This document shows positions 1 through 10,694 of a stretch of DNA of 64,000 nucleotides, one piece after another (the first letter of the stretch is position 1; each line of letters begins with the position of its first letter). Origin of the DNA: Gambelia wislizenii (lineage: Eukaryota > Chordata > Lepidosauria > Squamata > Crotaphytidae); the NCBI GenBank assembly GCA_030847615.1, contig JAUMIR010000004.1, forward strand, positions 277,591,001 through 277,655,000. The letters run 5' to 3'. Made by a program: the position numbers and the translations under genes. The notes under the pieces were generated by a model. The model was not told where the DNA came from. It made no database searches and worked only from the letters and a program-made list of their open reading frames with translations.

Positions 1-104
1 AATTTAACATGACAATATGTGAACAGTACATGCCTGATGCACAAATAGCAAACAGTTTGGCTTAGGTACAAACTAATTCAAAGCCTATATCGCCCCATAT
101 AACC

Positions 105-320
105 CTGCCCAAGTCTTAGAATCTTTGGGAGAAGGCTTTCTCTGCATCTCATCATCTCCCAGGCTCAGCTGATAAGGATCCTGAAGACAGCCTTCTCAGT
201 GGCTGTTCCTAGGCTATGAAACTCCCTCCCAAGGCAGGTTCAATTCATCCCCTCTCTGTTGCCTTTTTGCCAGCTGGCAAAGACCTTCCTGTTCAAACAG
301 GGCTTCAGCCTTTACATGAC
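105..320 (+). repeat. L2-like LINE 3' fragment
   Basis: Relic of the extreme C-terminal coding part of an L2-type LINE. Conceptual translation gives the 'rAFSVAVPRLWNSLP' style block followed by 'LAKTFLFKQ', which is typical of the end of L2/CR1-group reverse transcriptases. The better preserved L2 copy at 16641-17510 carries the same block (FSMAAPRLWNSLP-like, then KTFLFQ-like). The element is 5'-truncated and has no coding potential. Confidence 0.6.
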
Positions 321-354
321 CAGAATAGAGGGACGTGCTATTAGGTGTACAGTT

Positions 355-450
355 TTTACTATGTACAGTCAGCCCTCAGCTTTTGTGAGGGTTAGGGGTG
401 CATTAACCCCACAAAAGTGGGAAAACTGTGAATATAGGCCTGCTAATTAT
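355..450. repeat. Partial pogo/Tigger-like terminal repeat
   Basis: The sequence starts TACAGTCAGCCCTCAG and continues with a degenerate inverted section. It resembles one end of the pogo-like MITEs seen complete at 3080-3315, 17187-17439 and 52166-52401. No matching opposite end was found, so it is a fragment. Confidence 0.35.
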
Positions 451-534
451 TTATTTTTTACCTGAGAGAAAACTTCTCTAGGTATTTGTAGGTCCTCCAG
501 CACCAACATATTAATCTAATCTGCAAATCATCAA

Positions 535-665
535 ATCATCATCATCCTTTTATTGCAGTTCATAGACCCAAAATTAACAAGTACAAAGAGTAAACACAAT
601 CAACAATAAAACTGGCATATGACAGAAACATATGAAATCCTAAATTGTACTCTGGCCATTTCTTT
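535..665 (-). repeat. Possible LINE 3' end with ATG-type tail
   Basis: Read on the minus strand, the block ends in an AATAAAAGG-like segment followed by a short run of GAT repeats. That is the usual look of a 3' end of an RTE- or Rex-like LINE. The family is not recognised and no coding part is attached. Identification is weak. Confidence 0.25.
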
Positions 666-1215
666 GAACGTAAAGGGTTTTAATCTTAGCAGCTTCAGAG
701 AGGAATTTGGCAATAGCTAGGGTAACCTTTGGACATTTGTCTCCCATCAAAAAAATTTACATAGAAAATTTCTGATCTTCCTTTCATTACTTGGAAGTTT
801 TGACTGAACAAAGGGTGGATTATATTTTGATGAATATGGATATAGAATTTACAATGTAAAGGAATATGGTTCAAGCAGGGCCGGCTTAACCATACCACCA
901 AATCAGCATCTGCAGGGGGGCCCACACCAGCAGGGGGCCCCATCTGGACCTAACCCTCCTCCTGGAAAAAAACCCTGCTGGCTTTAAAAAACAACAAGAA
1001 GCGCCTCCCAAACTAGAAAGCCAAAGCAAAAGTGAAAGAGAAAAATGGAGCTTTCTTTAGGTGGCTGATCCTGGAAGGAGTTTGTTGTTCCCTCCCCCCT
1101 CCTCCCAGGATCATCGTCAAAGGCAAGTTGGAGAGGGGTGCGTGTGTGTGAGTGAGAGAGAGAGGTGGGGGAGGGGGTCATCTCTTGTTCTCCCCTGTTC
1201 TACCTTCAGAAAAGG

Positions 1216-1217
1216 CT

Positions 1218-1264
<47 letters not shown>
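1216..1264. repeat. (TTTC)n microsatellite
   Basis: About twelve tandem TTTC units inside the hAT element. They produce artificial phenylalanine/leucine/serine-rich frames on one strand and lysine/glutamate-rich frames on the other, which are not genes. Confidence 0.9.
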
Positions 1265-1449
1265 ATCCACCCTCTCTTTCTGTCTTGCCTTTCCTAACTT
1301 CCACATAAATCGCCTCCAGTCTTTCCAGCTGCTCTTAACCTGCCCTTCTCTCCCCTTCCTCCCTCCCTTTCCCCCTTGGTCTTCTTCAGCTTCCTCTCCT
1401 TGCTGCCAACTGAGTTCAACCTGCAAAAGGAAATTGTGTGTTTGCTCAT

Positions 1450-1632
1450 GTGCCCTGAGTCATTTCTGACTAAGGCAAACCTACCATGGGGTTTTCTAGG
1501 CAAGGTTTGTTCAAAGGGGTTGTGCCTTTGCCTTCCTTTGAGGCTGAGAGAGTGTGACTTACCCAAGGTCACCCAGTGGGCATTCATTGCTGAGTAAGGA
1601 ATCAAACCCTGGTCTCCACAATCATAGGGCAA
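1450..1632 (-). repeat. tRNA-derived SINE
   Basis: On the minus strand it holds a degenerate tRNA-like head (the GACCAGGGTTTGATTCC region is a Pol III B-box relic), a middle with AAGTCACACTCTCTCAGCCTC-like sequence, and a tail resembling the other copies at 4946-5190, 20802-20975, 24246-24476 and 42299-42540. Shared order of blocks identifies the family. This copy lacks the clean (CAA)n tail. Confidence 0.7.
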
Positions 1633-1783
1633 TGCTGAAACTTCTACAACAGTCCGGTTCTTTTAACAGAAAAATATAAAGAATATAAATAAAAATTTGG
1701 AGTAATATTACTGGGAACAATGGTTTTATTGTTGTCACTAAAACACCAGTATCCCATTAGTGCTATGTGAGAGCCATCGGGCC

Positions 1784-1840
1784 AAGCAGTGGTTCTTAAC
1801 TTTTTCTTTACCAGGGACCCCCTTTAAATATCTTTGGTTG
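1784..1840 (+). repeat. Possible hAT (Charlie/SPIN-like) terminus
   Basis: CAGTGGTTCTTAACTTTTT followed by CCAGGGACCCCC resembles the 5' terminal inverted repeat of Charlie/SPIN-type hAT elements. No opposite end or 8-bp duplication was found, so only one end is supported. Confidence 0.35.
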
Positions 1841-2098
1841 CCCCAAGACTTCATTCAAGATTTAAAACCCTAATAATAATAGCTAACAACAACAACAATA
1901 TAATTACACCATCCATTCAACTTTCCCTCAGAGGCACTCTTGCTTCTTCCTGCATGTTTGTGCCTGGAGTGGATTGAATGGCAATATACAGGCCAAGCCA
2001 GCCAGCCTTTGCCTTGGTTCCTGTCACATGGCTGTTCCACTACAGGGAGGAGGTGGGCCAAACAGCCTTCAAGCCTTTGTGGAGCCCCTGTGAGGATA

Positions 2099-2236
2099 TC
2101 ATAGAATCATGGAATCATAGAATTGTAGAGTTGGAAGAGACCACAAGGGCCATCCAGTCCAACCCCCTGCCATGCAGGAAATCACGATCAAAGCATCCCT
2201 GACAGATGGCCATCCAGCCTCTGTTTAAACACCACT
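2099..2236 (-). repeat. CR1 LINE 3' terminus
   Basis: This is the last part of a CR1 copy in reverse orientation, with the diagnostic ATCATAGAATCATGG-type terminal repeats, then the GTTGGAAGAGACCACAAGGG block, then the end of the coding region (GATGGCCATC). The same terminus appears forward at 20340-20368, 22800-22872 and 52880-52953. 5'-truncated. Confidence 0.85.
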
Positions 2237-2350
2237 GGGCTAGAGAATGCTGGAAAAGGAACAATGCAACCAGACCTCGAGAAGGGTGCTGGCAGGGGGA
2301 TTCCGAGAGGTGTAATCCAAAAGTAACTTTCCCAGGCTCTGAATGCAGCC

Positions 2351-2962
2351 TAGAATCATAGAATCATAGGGCTGGAAGGGACCCCAACAGCCATCCCATC
2401 CAATCGGCTTCTGCCCTGCAGGAACACACAATCAAAGCCCTCATGACAGATGGCCATCCAGCCTCTCTTAAAAACCTCCAAAGAAGGAGACTCCACCACA
2501 CTCCCAGGCAGCATATCCCACTATAGAAACAGCTCTTACCATCAGGAACTTCTTCCTAATGTTTAGGTGGAATCTCTTTTCCTGGAGTTTGAACCCTTTG
2601 CTCCATGTCCTAGTCTCTGGACCAGCAGAAAACAAGCTTGCTCCATCCTCAGTATGACATCCCTTCAAATATTTAAACATGGCTCTCATGTCACCTCTCA
2701 ACCTTCTCTTCTCCAGACTAAACATACCCAGTTCCCTAAGTTGCTCGTCATAGGGCATAATGGCTTCCAGACCTCCCACCATTTTGGTTGCCCTCCTCTG
2801 GACACATTCCAGCTTTGCAATACCCTTCCTGAATTGTGGTGCCCAGAACTATTACTTCCCTTGATCTAGACACTATACTCCTATTAATGCAGCCTAGAAT
2901 CGCATTGGCATTTTTTGCTGCTGCGTCACACTGCTAACTCATGTTTAGCTTGTAGTCTACTT
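2351..2962 (-). pseudogene. CR1 LINE 3' part (RT C-terminus), degenerate
   Basis: Minus-strand CR1 tail starting with the ATCATAGAATCATAGGG terminus and running into the C-terminal reverse transcriptase tail. Readable blocks include LRELGMFSLEKRRLRGDM, KYLKGCHTEDGASLFSA, KLQEKRFHLNIRK and the final VSFFGGF region. Compared with the copy at 35528-37815, a segment of roughly 60 bp is missing near 2850 (after 'tgcccagaact'). The copy is 5'-truncated near 2962 and cannot encode protein. It lies just downstream of a second CR1 terminus (2099-2236). Confidence 0.85.
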
Positions 2963-3079
2963 TCCTTTTTTTTCAAGGAAATCTACACCATTACGTTAAT
3001 TGCTAATTAACAAAAAATATTTTGTTAGTGCCTATAATATAGTTTTTAAACTAAATTATTGGTGGCAAATTATGTAATA

Positions 3080-3315
3080 CAGTAGCCCCCCCCCCCCTTA
3101 TCCACTGGGGATTGATTCTGTGTGGGCATGGATTCTGAAAACTGTGGTAGTGAACACCACTGAAAATAATGGGACCTCTGGTTTAAAATACCATAGAGTT
3201 GCCTTGGAGGGCCTAGAAAATGGCTAGGGAGGACATATTTTCTAGGAAGACTCTATGGTAGGTGTGCTGTTTTGTGTCCCATGGATAATGAATCCGTGGA
3301 TACAAGGGTCCTCTG
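3080..3315 (-). mobile_element. pogo/Tigger-like MITE with TA target site
   Basis: Bounded by TA (3078-3079 and 3316-3317), with terminal repeats CAGTAGCCCCC... and ...GGGTCCTCTG. It has the same internal sequence in the opposite orientation as 17187-17439 (shared blocks around the GCCATTTTCTAGG and ACTCTATGG segments). TA duplication plus CAGT ends fits Tc1/mariner (pogo) MITEs. No transposase. Confidence 0.7.
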
Positions 3316-3573
3316 TAATCTGAACATCCTGTACTGTGAATAGGTTAGGTTACATTGACCTGAAATAAACATATGGGGGCCCCAAAATAAAGCTTTGCAG
3401 GGGCCCCAAAATTCCTTAAACCGGCCCTGGGTTCAAGGTCTCTACTTCCATGTTGCTACAAGGGCTATATCTATCAGAATATGGGGCACCAGTAAATATA
3501 CCATGCAATATTTCATTGGAATATACATTACATCTGGCCCTAGAGAAATAGCTATGAAACTTGCTCACAGTTA

Positions 3574-3737
3574 GGACTTTATCAGACGATTGCCTTAAAA
3601 TGTTCTTTTGCCGGCATAAAAACATTCCATTTCTATGCTGGCAAAAGAATGTTCCCGGCAGCACTTACCTCCTCTCCTGGAAAAGGCAGCTCCAGCAATA
3701 AAGAGGAAGTGAATGGAGCTCCATTCACTTCCTCTTT
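3574..3737 (+). mobile_element. Truncated GGACTTTATCAGAC-family MITE with perfect palindrome
   Basis: The left end GGACTTTATCAGAC matches the terminal repeat of the complete elements at 20986-21555 and 45806-46110. A subterminal hairpin follows (TTCTTTTGCCGGCAT paired with ATGCTGGCAAAAGAA), then a perfect 38-bp palindrome at 3700-3737 centred on GGAGCTCC. The opposite terminus is missing, so the copy is truncated at about the middle of the element. Confidence 0.6.
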
Positions 3738-4945
3738 TGAAATCCTGTGCAATAAAATAAAGTAATAAAAGTGCAATAAATTAATAAAATCCCCTTATTT
3801 TATTACTTTTATATTCTGCCTTTCTTCTGTCTAGGAACTTGGAGAGGGTTCCTAGACCGCTTCCCTCCAAGCACTGATGTGACCCAGACCTATGTGGCCT
3901 CAGCAACTGTTTTGCAGTGTGTGCCTTCCAACACATGCGTAGCCATGAGGTTGGAGGGAGAGTTTGCCTTGTTTGCTTCTTTTCTTTGCATGTCTGAGTG
4001 ATAATAAACAATGCCGATGAAGCCTTTCTACCTCCAAAATGCATATTATTGGAGGAAGAACATAGAGGGGGAAATTAGCAGGTCAGCAGGATGTCTTGTA
4101 GATGTCAGCTTGCCATTATTATTATTATCATCATCATAACCATCATCATTATTATTACCACCACCATCATCATCTGGTTCCAAATTGCCTCCCCCTGCAA
4201 TTGTTTTGCTCACTTTTCTTCCTTTGTACTAGCAGCCTCCTGTGCATGGATAAAGGCAGCTCTTCTGCATTGGAGCTCCAGTGTGTTAAAGTGTGGATGA
4301 GCAGTGGGGAGCCCTGTCTGTGCCACTGTCCTTTGCCTGTTCCTGATTCCATGGCCTGAGGCAACGGTTTGAATTTTTAGGACAACAGCCGGCTATCTGC
4401 AAGCAGGAGACCACTCGTCAGGCTTCATTACTGCACACAAAATGACACAAGTGAGCCTGTGGTCACAAGTGTGCTTATGGTACGCTGAAAAGCCATTACA
4501 TCTCATTGCAACAAAAGGGGAGGGGGGCAGAACAGCACAAACATAGAGGCTGACCATCTCCATAAATTGCCCTAAACCTGACAAGTCAGCTTATTTATGC
4601 AACATACTACTGACACAATGCAATTTCATGACGGAACTGAGAGCAAACAATTGGGTTCCAATGAGGGTTTGAATCAGGGCAGCTATAATTTGTGGAGGCA
4701 GGAAGGCTGGAAATGCCCCCTTTCCCTCACATTAAAAAATTAAGCCATTTGTTTCTACCAAATTCACTGAGCAGCAGGACCTGTCAGCTGAACTCTCTTA
4801 TTCTTTCCCATGTTAATAACACAGAGGACAGCATTTATATCAAATGACTTCAGACTTGCATGCTTGCCAGTGATAAGAATGCTCTGTTGGCATTCGAATA
4901 GTGAATTTGCAAAAAAATAAAAATAAACGTTCATGCCTATTTTTC
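3738..4945. other. Unique DNA with one microsatellite; no gene seen
   Basis: A mixed ATT/ATC/ACC trinucleotide tract lies at 4115-4172 and gives artificial isoleucine- or histidine-rich frames. The stretch 4600-4870 is repeat-free, AT-rich and contains homeodomain- and SOX-like short motifs (AACAATTGGG, AAAATTAAG), but nothing decisive. No exon-like frame with splice signals was recognised. Confidence 0.6.
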
Positions 4946-5190
4946 TTGTTGTTATTGTTGTTGTTGTGTGCCCTCAAGTAGTTTCCAACTTACAGTGACC
5001 CTAAGACAAACCTATCACAGGGTTTTCTTGGCAGGATTTGTTCAGAAGAGGCTTGCCATTGCCTTCCTCCGAGGCTGAGTGAGTGAGACTTGCCCAAGGT
5101 CATCCAGTAGATTTCAATGGCTGAGCAGAGATTCGAACCCTGGTCTCCAAAGTTGTAGCCCAGTACTCAAACCACTAAACCACAATGGCT
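4946..5190 (-). repeat. tRNA-derived SINE, near full length
   Basis: Minus-strand SINE. Its head (CCATTGTGGTTTAGTGG) resembles a tRNA A-box region. A good Pol III B box, GGTTCGAATCTC, lies at about 5128-5143 (minus). The body runs through GAAGGCAATGGCAA and CCAAGAAAACCCTG, and the tail is (CAA)n-like at 4946-4968. This is the best preserved of the five copies of this family in the window. The tail and body resemble those of the 5S-headed SINEs. Confidence 0.85.
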
Positions 5191-5195
5191 TTCAA

Positions 5196-6055
5196 GAAAT
5201 AAATGGTTGAAAATACTCTTGTTGGAATCATTATTCATTCTGTTGTTTAGAACATTGCAATCTAATCTTGGGCCAGTGAATATAAGAAAGGAAAGATTCT
5301 AATCCTGTCCTCAAGTTATGCCCACCATATGAGAAACAGATTGCTATTAAAGCCTCTTGAACTTCTGGAACACAAGTTCATATTGTCAAAAGTAGGAGAA
5401 GTTACTTTTCGGACTACAACTCCAAAAATGCCTGACCCAGCATGGCCGGCAGATTCTAAGAGTTGCAGTCCTTAAAAAGTAATGTTTTCCAAGTTGTGAA
5501 TGTTGACATACTGGACTAACATCAACATATTATTGACACTGCTAGCAAAGATTTCAGACATAAAGCATGTGATACTAAAATCCTGTGCTCAGAGATCAGA
5601 CATACCTCTGATTCCAGAGTAACGCTAAAGCCTAATTCAGTCAGTCAAAATTCTAATCATAGACCACAGGCTGGCCACTGTGTGAACAGAATGTTAGATT
5701 AGATAAGGCTTTGGTCTGATACAACAGGATTTTTCTTGAATATGTAAGGGAGATGAGGATATGCATTGTGACCACACCCCATCCAGCTATGACTTGCCTG
5801 TGTTGATGTACAAGATCTGAATAGAGGGTGCAACCATATTCAGCCCAACATGGTTATACTCCTCTGCACATGGTTAAAATCCTCTGCATGAGAAGTTGGA
5901 GGGGGTGCTTGGTAAAAGTTGAAGGGCTAGTGCACATGTCCCCAGCTCTTCTCCATGGTTGGAATTTTGAATGCCTGAAGAGGGCTTAAGTGGCATACAT
6001 TAAGACACTCCTAAGCCTCCATGGATTAAGTCCTACAGCCTGTCACAGCCAGAGT
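5196..6055. other. Mostly unique DNA; one small MITE
   Basis: Apart from the short palindromic element at 5399-5486 I see no repeat family, long frame or RNA gene in this stretch. Confidence 0.55.
5399..5486. mobile_element. Short palindromic MITE (AGTTACTTTT ends)
   Basis: The terminal inverted repeats are AGTTACTTTTCGGACTACAA and the complement of GCAGTCCTTAAAAAGTAA. The same termini bound 39610-39708, and a degenerate relative lies at 6063-6170. The short length and near-perfect inverted ends indicate a non-autonomous DNA element. The superfamily is not determined. Confidence 0.55.
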
Positions 6056-6062
6056 TTTAGGA

Positions 6063-6170
6063 AAGTTACCTTTTTGGATAACAACTCCCAAAATCCCTCA
6101 ACCAGCATGACAAGTAGCCATATGAGATGATTGGGTTCTCTGAGCTGTAGTTCACATAAGTAATTTTCTC
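6063..6170. mobile_element. Degenerate palindromic MITE (AGTTAC ends)
   Basis: Shares the AGTTACCTTTTTGGATAACA start and the AACTCCCAAAATCCC block with the elements at 5399-5486 and 39610-39708. The right end is eroded (GTAGTTCACATAAGTAATT). Confidence 0.45.
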
Positions 6171-6591
6171 ATACTCTGGCCATAACACATCACCAGCAGT
6201 GGTGGGCGATGACTTCCATGTCAGCAGTACAGTGAATTCACTACAGATTTTACTGTGATCTTTATGGGGGTTATCCATGGTGCTGAACCTAGTTGGAGGG
6301 GGGGGGCAAGGTTCAGTATTTTGGATAGTTCTTTTTTTTTAAAAAAAATGGACTTACTGCCATGAAAGCCACCTGCCACCGCTGATCACCAGCATTATAG
6401 AAGCCCTGGATGTTGTCATGGCAGTTAAATCATCCAGACCCATCATGATTTATTCACCATCATGATTTATTCACTCACCACAGCAGCCATTTTGTGGTTA
6501 TATTTCAGATGGGTTCATCAGTCTAAAAAGCTGCATACCTCTGATGTTTCCTTATATCTACAGAGTGTAGAAAACCCAGGTAAGAACTTTA

Positions 6592-7173
6592 GGTCCTATC
6601 TAAATGGTCAAAATAAACCTCATGGAATTCGCTGGGAATATGATCTGTCTTAATGGGGGCCCACATCAATATGTCATATTCAGAAGGGGAGCAGCAAAAA
6701 ACTCCAAAAACTACACCCAGAGAGCCTTCGTGGCTTTTTCTGAAGTTTTAAAAAAGCTCCATAGGGAATGCACATTACCACTCATTAAGACAATCGGATT
6801 CGCATTGCTGCACATTCCCATACAAGAGGAAGCACAAGCTGATTGGCTGCATGAACATGGCAGAAGGGCTTGCTAACAGGGCAAGTGTCTGCTGCTGCCA
6901 TGTTGGATTTTTGCCTTAGCTAGTGATTGCTAAGGTGATAAAATGGAGATTTGTCTTATCTTTCACTTTCTCTTTTTTTGTAAACATGAAATATCACTTG
7001 TGCACACCATGGAAAAAGTGTTGTTTTTTAAAAAATGGTGACTGATTTAAGAATGCAAGTAATTCACTTACACCTGCCATTTTGGCTAGGGGGCATGAGA
7101 AGTTTATGGGGGCTGCGAATTGCTATTAATGCAGAGCAATGCAGGTTTCCCCCCTCCTCATATAGACAATCCC
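6592..7173. mobile_element. 0.58-kb Harbinger-like MITE with TTA duplication (copy 1)
   Basis: The ends are GGTCCTATCTAAA on the left and the complement of GGGATTGTCTATA on the right. The flanking 3-bp duplication is TTA at 6589-6591 and 7174-7176. Related copies of the same length lie at 10861-11430 (also TTA) and 61509-62111. Common internal blocks include GATTGGCTGCATGAACATGG and TGCCATTTTGGCTAGGGG. A 3-bp TWA duplication and GG-starting ends fit PIF/Harbinger. No transposase frame. Confidence 0.7.
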
Positions 7174-8277
7174 TTAGTTGAGGAAATATAGGAGAGGAAG
7201 ATGTATTCATTTACTTTATTAAAACCCTAACAGCCTATCAATCAGCCTAAATTATTGGCACTTGTCCTCCTGAACCACTTACAGGTTCCCTGTATCCAAC
7301 AGGAATCCCAATTCTATTACTGCAAATGGAACGTCAAGGATCAGATACCACCACCCCACCTACACCCCCATAGGGAAACAAAGGAAAGGCCTGTTCACAT
7401 CTGCATCTTTCATTCCTCTCTTCACAGCCTTCTAAAGAAATAAGATAACTTCAGAGTACATGTATTCCTATGGCCTCTGAGTGTCTCCTTCCCCTTGCAA
7501 CTGAAGGAACATTGATTTAAGATTTTAATGATATCAAAATGGAGGAAAATGGGGTCAGCCTACAGTTTTTGAACCACTTTAGCAATGACTGGCACACTTC
7601 AACAGATGTGTACCATGTATAAATAGTATTCTACACTTACATTTTAGCCAGTCTTTTTCTTGGACTATGAAACACAATGCAACACTTGTTACATCTATAT
7701 GAAGAAAAGCATCTTTTTGCAAAACATACTTCAGAGAATTCAGCCATGTGGATTGAACTTTACTTGGAGGCAGCATTCAACTTTTCCCAAGGCCTCTAAG
7801 GTTCAAAATATGCATGATGCTGTCACATTGATTAAATATCTGAATCCTGACAGAAGGTCTATCAGCTATAGCTCTCAAGGCCATAAATGTAATAGAGGCA
7901 TAAAAGCAATCTTTGGATAACACAAACATTGCTAATACAACCCTTTGAAACTAATATTGTGTGAATTAAAGCACCACAGAGCAACTGGAAAATCAACAGG
8001 ATTTTCAGGATCTAGCCAACTGAATCTGTGGGTTAAACTTAATTTATTTCTAAGGGATTGAGTGACACTATGACAGAAGACACTGATTCACATCTGTGCT
8101 CAGATGATGACAATATCATTGTTGTTGTTGTTGCTGCTGCTACTACTACTACTACATTAGATATTAGCCAAATCAGTAGTGGGTTTTGGCCTTAATTTAT
8201 TGTCTGTAAAAGAATAATAATAAATATGTGTTTTTGAAAGAGATAAGAAGTGTGATCTAAGTCTGTAATTGAAATTG

Positions 8278-8541
8278 ATGATGGTCTTTGAAACCACTCC
8301 CCTGAGTCTGGAAGCAGACCATAACAGTGGTATGGATTTGCTTCCTAAAGTCAACTCTGGCCAAAGTGGATAGACTAATGGGCAGACCACAGAAAACACT
8401 AGATATTTGATGCCTCTCCTCACATCTTCCCCAAGGAAAGATAAATATTCCTCATGGAAAGAAGTTGATACCATGGACCAGGATGCTGACTTCTCTTTTA
8501 ACTCAGAGGATGGAGATGACTTGGCCCCTGAAGCTTCATAG
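8278..8541 (+). pseudogene. Unidentified 88-codon reading frame with one stop
   Basis: A plus-strand frame starts ATG ATG and runs 88 codons to a TAG at 8539-8541, broken by one internal TAG near 8370. The end is rich in acidic residues (DQDADFSFNSEDGDDLAPEA). Composition looks more protein-like than random sequence, so it may be a relic of a retroelement or gene. I recognise no family. A longer 132-codon antisense frame (8157-8555) overlaps it. Either, or neither, may have been coding. Confidence 0.25.
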
Positions 8542-9324
8542 GAAATTGTCTCCAAAGTGATAACCCCAGCAGCTATTCCACAGAAGAGGGGTCTCAGCTG
8601 ACAGCAAGGCCTTCATCCTTGGCTTAAAGGAAGGAAGCCAGGCCTTCTTCTTTGAGTCAAATCACTCCTCCTCCCCCCCCCAAAAAAACCTACATGCAAT
8701 TCCAGATAAAATCCTCCTTTTTCATCCATCCACGCCTACAGTCTGCAGCAGGCATTTAAGTCCTCCTGGACCACACACACATGCATTGGAACAAAGCCCC
8801 TTTAAACTACCATAAGACAAGGAGACTTCACACTTCTTTTGCACATAAAGCTTCAATAAGCCCCAGAGAGCAACATTCCTAGCTCCACACTGCCTAGCAA
8901 ATCTAGTATGATCTAATCCAGTCCTGATTTTTGTTTCACAAGAAGCTCTCCAACTATACCATGCCACAGCGCATATAAACAATCTTGTGAGTTCCATCCT
9001 GGGACAGGTTAGTGGAGCCATGTGTGTTTCACTGTGTAAGCATGAGTGTATTCACATATGTGCATATGCATGCATGCACCCAGGCAGTTACACCTGTTCT
9101 ATGGTCTGCCATTCCTTGGAATCCCTGCCTTTGAAGCAAGCAGTGACAGAAGGTGATTTGTCTGAAAGGGCTGGTAAGGCAGAAGTGTTGTTCATACCTC
9201 CATGGCTCACTCACACAACTAATGTGGTAACCAATAAAGCATCACAGACATTCAACTGGTTAGGGGGAAAAAATCATGTGCAAAAAACTTCTACACATAA
9301 AAAGAGCTATATATGAAGAAAATA

Positions 9325-9356
9325 AGGAGGAGGAGGAGGAGGAGGAGGAGGAGGAG
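9325..9356. repeat. (GGA)n microsatellite
   Basis: Ten tandem GGA/GAG units in otherwise unique DNA. Confidence 0.9.
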
Positions 9357-10140
9357 AATTTGAGAATACACTGTCCTAAGGATGAGGAGTAAGTTGTTTA
9401 CACCATTTCTGAAATGCTTCCACCCATCTGTTTAACAAAGCCACTATGTGCAATTCACCTCATAAATAAGACACGCGTGCCCTGTGTACATATTTTATTG
9501 TTCTGAAGTCTGTCAAGAGAAGCAGGATTTTATTTTACACTTTCCCATATTATTTAATGTTTTACATTCCAGAAATATTTTATGAGCAGGGCATAAGTTT
9601 CTGGCACACTTTACTCCAAATGCGATGAAAAACTGTAACTTTGTGTCCCCAATTAAGTTTTTCACCAACCAGCAGAAGTTGTGGGTCCCCCCCCCCTTTT
9701 CTCTTTCTTTTTCTTTTTCGGTCCATATTTTCCTTTCAGCTGGGCTGAGTGGGAGAAAGAACTCAAAGGGAGGTCTTAGCAGATGGTTGTCACAAACTGC
9801 ATACGGCAATTGAGAATTAGTGTGCAAGCATATGCAACCTGGTATAGTATGAAACATTCCAGCATATGAGTGCTGAGATAAGCCAGACTTGTAGAGGATT
9901 TTTCATATTATTAATATTTTAATGTAGCTTTTCTTTTCCCTTTCTTTTCCTTTATACATTTTCATTTCAGGCATGATTAAAACAAAGGTCAACTATAATT
10001 CCACTGAAATTTAAGAGAAGTCCTCAGAATAAGGAGTTTTAAATATAATCGCCAGTATTCTATATCAGCTACTTAGTTAAGTATACTTTTTAGATTTACT
10101 CATTTGTAACTGTTTCATATTCATGAATGTTACTAAAAGC

Positions 10141-10412
10141 TTTACCACACTCCAAAGAAAAGCAGCAAAGTAGCAGGAACATTCCGTCTTTCCTGCTGCC
10201 TTATCACATGACGTCGGCATTCTTTCATTCCAGTCCCGTGAAGGACCAAGGTAAAATCATGGTTTTTTGCTAACCAGAAAAATCTGTTTGTAAAAATATG
10301 CAGTTTTACCTTGGTCCTTCACGGGACTGGAAAATGCCAATGCCATCTGGAAAGGCAGCAGGAAAGACAAAACTTTCCTGCTGCTTTGCCGCTTTTCTTC
10401 AGAGCGTGGTAA
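10141..10412. mobile_element. Foldback element with about 115-bp arms
   Basis: Two long inverted arms (about 10143-10257 and 10304-10412) flank a 46-bp loop. The innermost 27 bp of each arm (10231-10257 and 10304-10330) pair perfectly. Outer parts pair with small indels (CAGCAGGAAAG-type blocks, then CCACACTC against GAGCGTGG at the ends). No clear target duplication. It is directly followed by a second foldback element at 10421. Confidence 0.65.
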
Positions 10413-10420
10413 GGCTCTTA

Positions 10421-10694
10421 GGAGATTTTCAGACTGCGTTTTACCGTGGCTCATGTGGGAGGAGCTTCCGGGAGAGGGACGGTGGTCTTGCACGGCAGAG
10501 GGTCGTTTTCGGACGCCGCCGTCCCTCTCCCAAAACCATCCGTGTCACTTCCGTGAAGCTTCGGAAGCCTCAGTGCCATATTTTAATCATGGGCAACCTC
10601 CGTGATTAAAATATGGCTCTGCGGCTTCCGAAGCTTCACTCTCCTGGAAGCTCCTCCCGCATGAGCCACGGTAAAACGCGGTCTGAAAATCTCC
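10421..10694. mobile_element. Foldback Harbinger-like MITE with TTA duplication
   Basis: The ends are GGAGATTTTCAGAC and its inverted copy. TTA flanks both sides (10418-10420, 10695-10697). Outer arms pair over about 60 bp (10421-10476 with 10638-10694). Inside are two further hairpins: GAGAGGGACGG with CCGTCCCTCTC around 10472-10530, and a near-perfect one around 10556-10638 with TGATTAAAATATGG as its stem core. As single-stranded DNA it would fold into a three-way or cruciform shape. It shares its 11-bp terminus with 44748-45083. CpG-rich relative to its surroundings. Confidence 0.75.

Larger units (their letters stand above)
876..3429. mobile_element. hAT element with 8-bp TSD, interrupted by younger insertions
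   Basis: The left end is CAGGGCCGGCTTAAC and the right end is its inverted counterpart (CAGGGCCGGTTTAAGG on the other strand). A perfect 8-bp direct repeat, GGTTCAAG, sits just outside (868-875 and 3430-3437). Terminal CAG...CTG and 8-bp duplications are hallmarks of the hAT superfamily. Both subterminal regions carry GGGGGCCC-rich blocks. The 2.55-kb length is inflated by inserted repeats: a (TTTC)n tract, a tRNA SINE (1450-1632), two CR1 tails (2099-2236, 2351-2962) and a pogo-like MITE (3080-3315). No transposase frame survives, so this is a non-autonomous or gutted copy. Confidence 0.8.
7174..10140. other. Unique DNA, no recognised gene
   Basis: About 3 kb with no dominant repeat family. 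It holds a TTG/CTG/CTA trinucleotide tract at 8128-8157, a (GGA)n tract at 9325-9356 and the frame described at 8278-8541. No exon, tRNA or other RNA gene was recognised. Confidence 0.55.

Noticed and set aside
1152..1469. Frames rich in Phe/Leu/Ser or Lys/Glu around 1.2 kb
   Set aside because: They are produced by the (TTTC)n microsatellite on either strand.
4091..4359. Isoleucine- and histidine-rich frames near 4.1 kb
   Set aside because: They translate the ATT/ATC/ACC trinucleotide tract and have no other support.
5120..5190. tRNA gene
   Set aside because: The tRNA-like sequence with a B box is the head of a SINE with a (CAA)n tail, not a complete cloverleaf.
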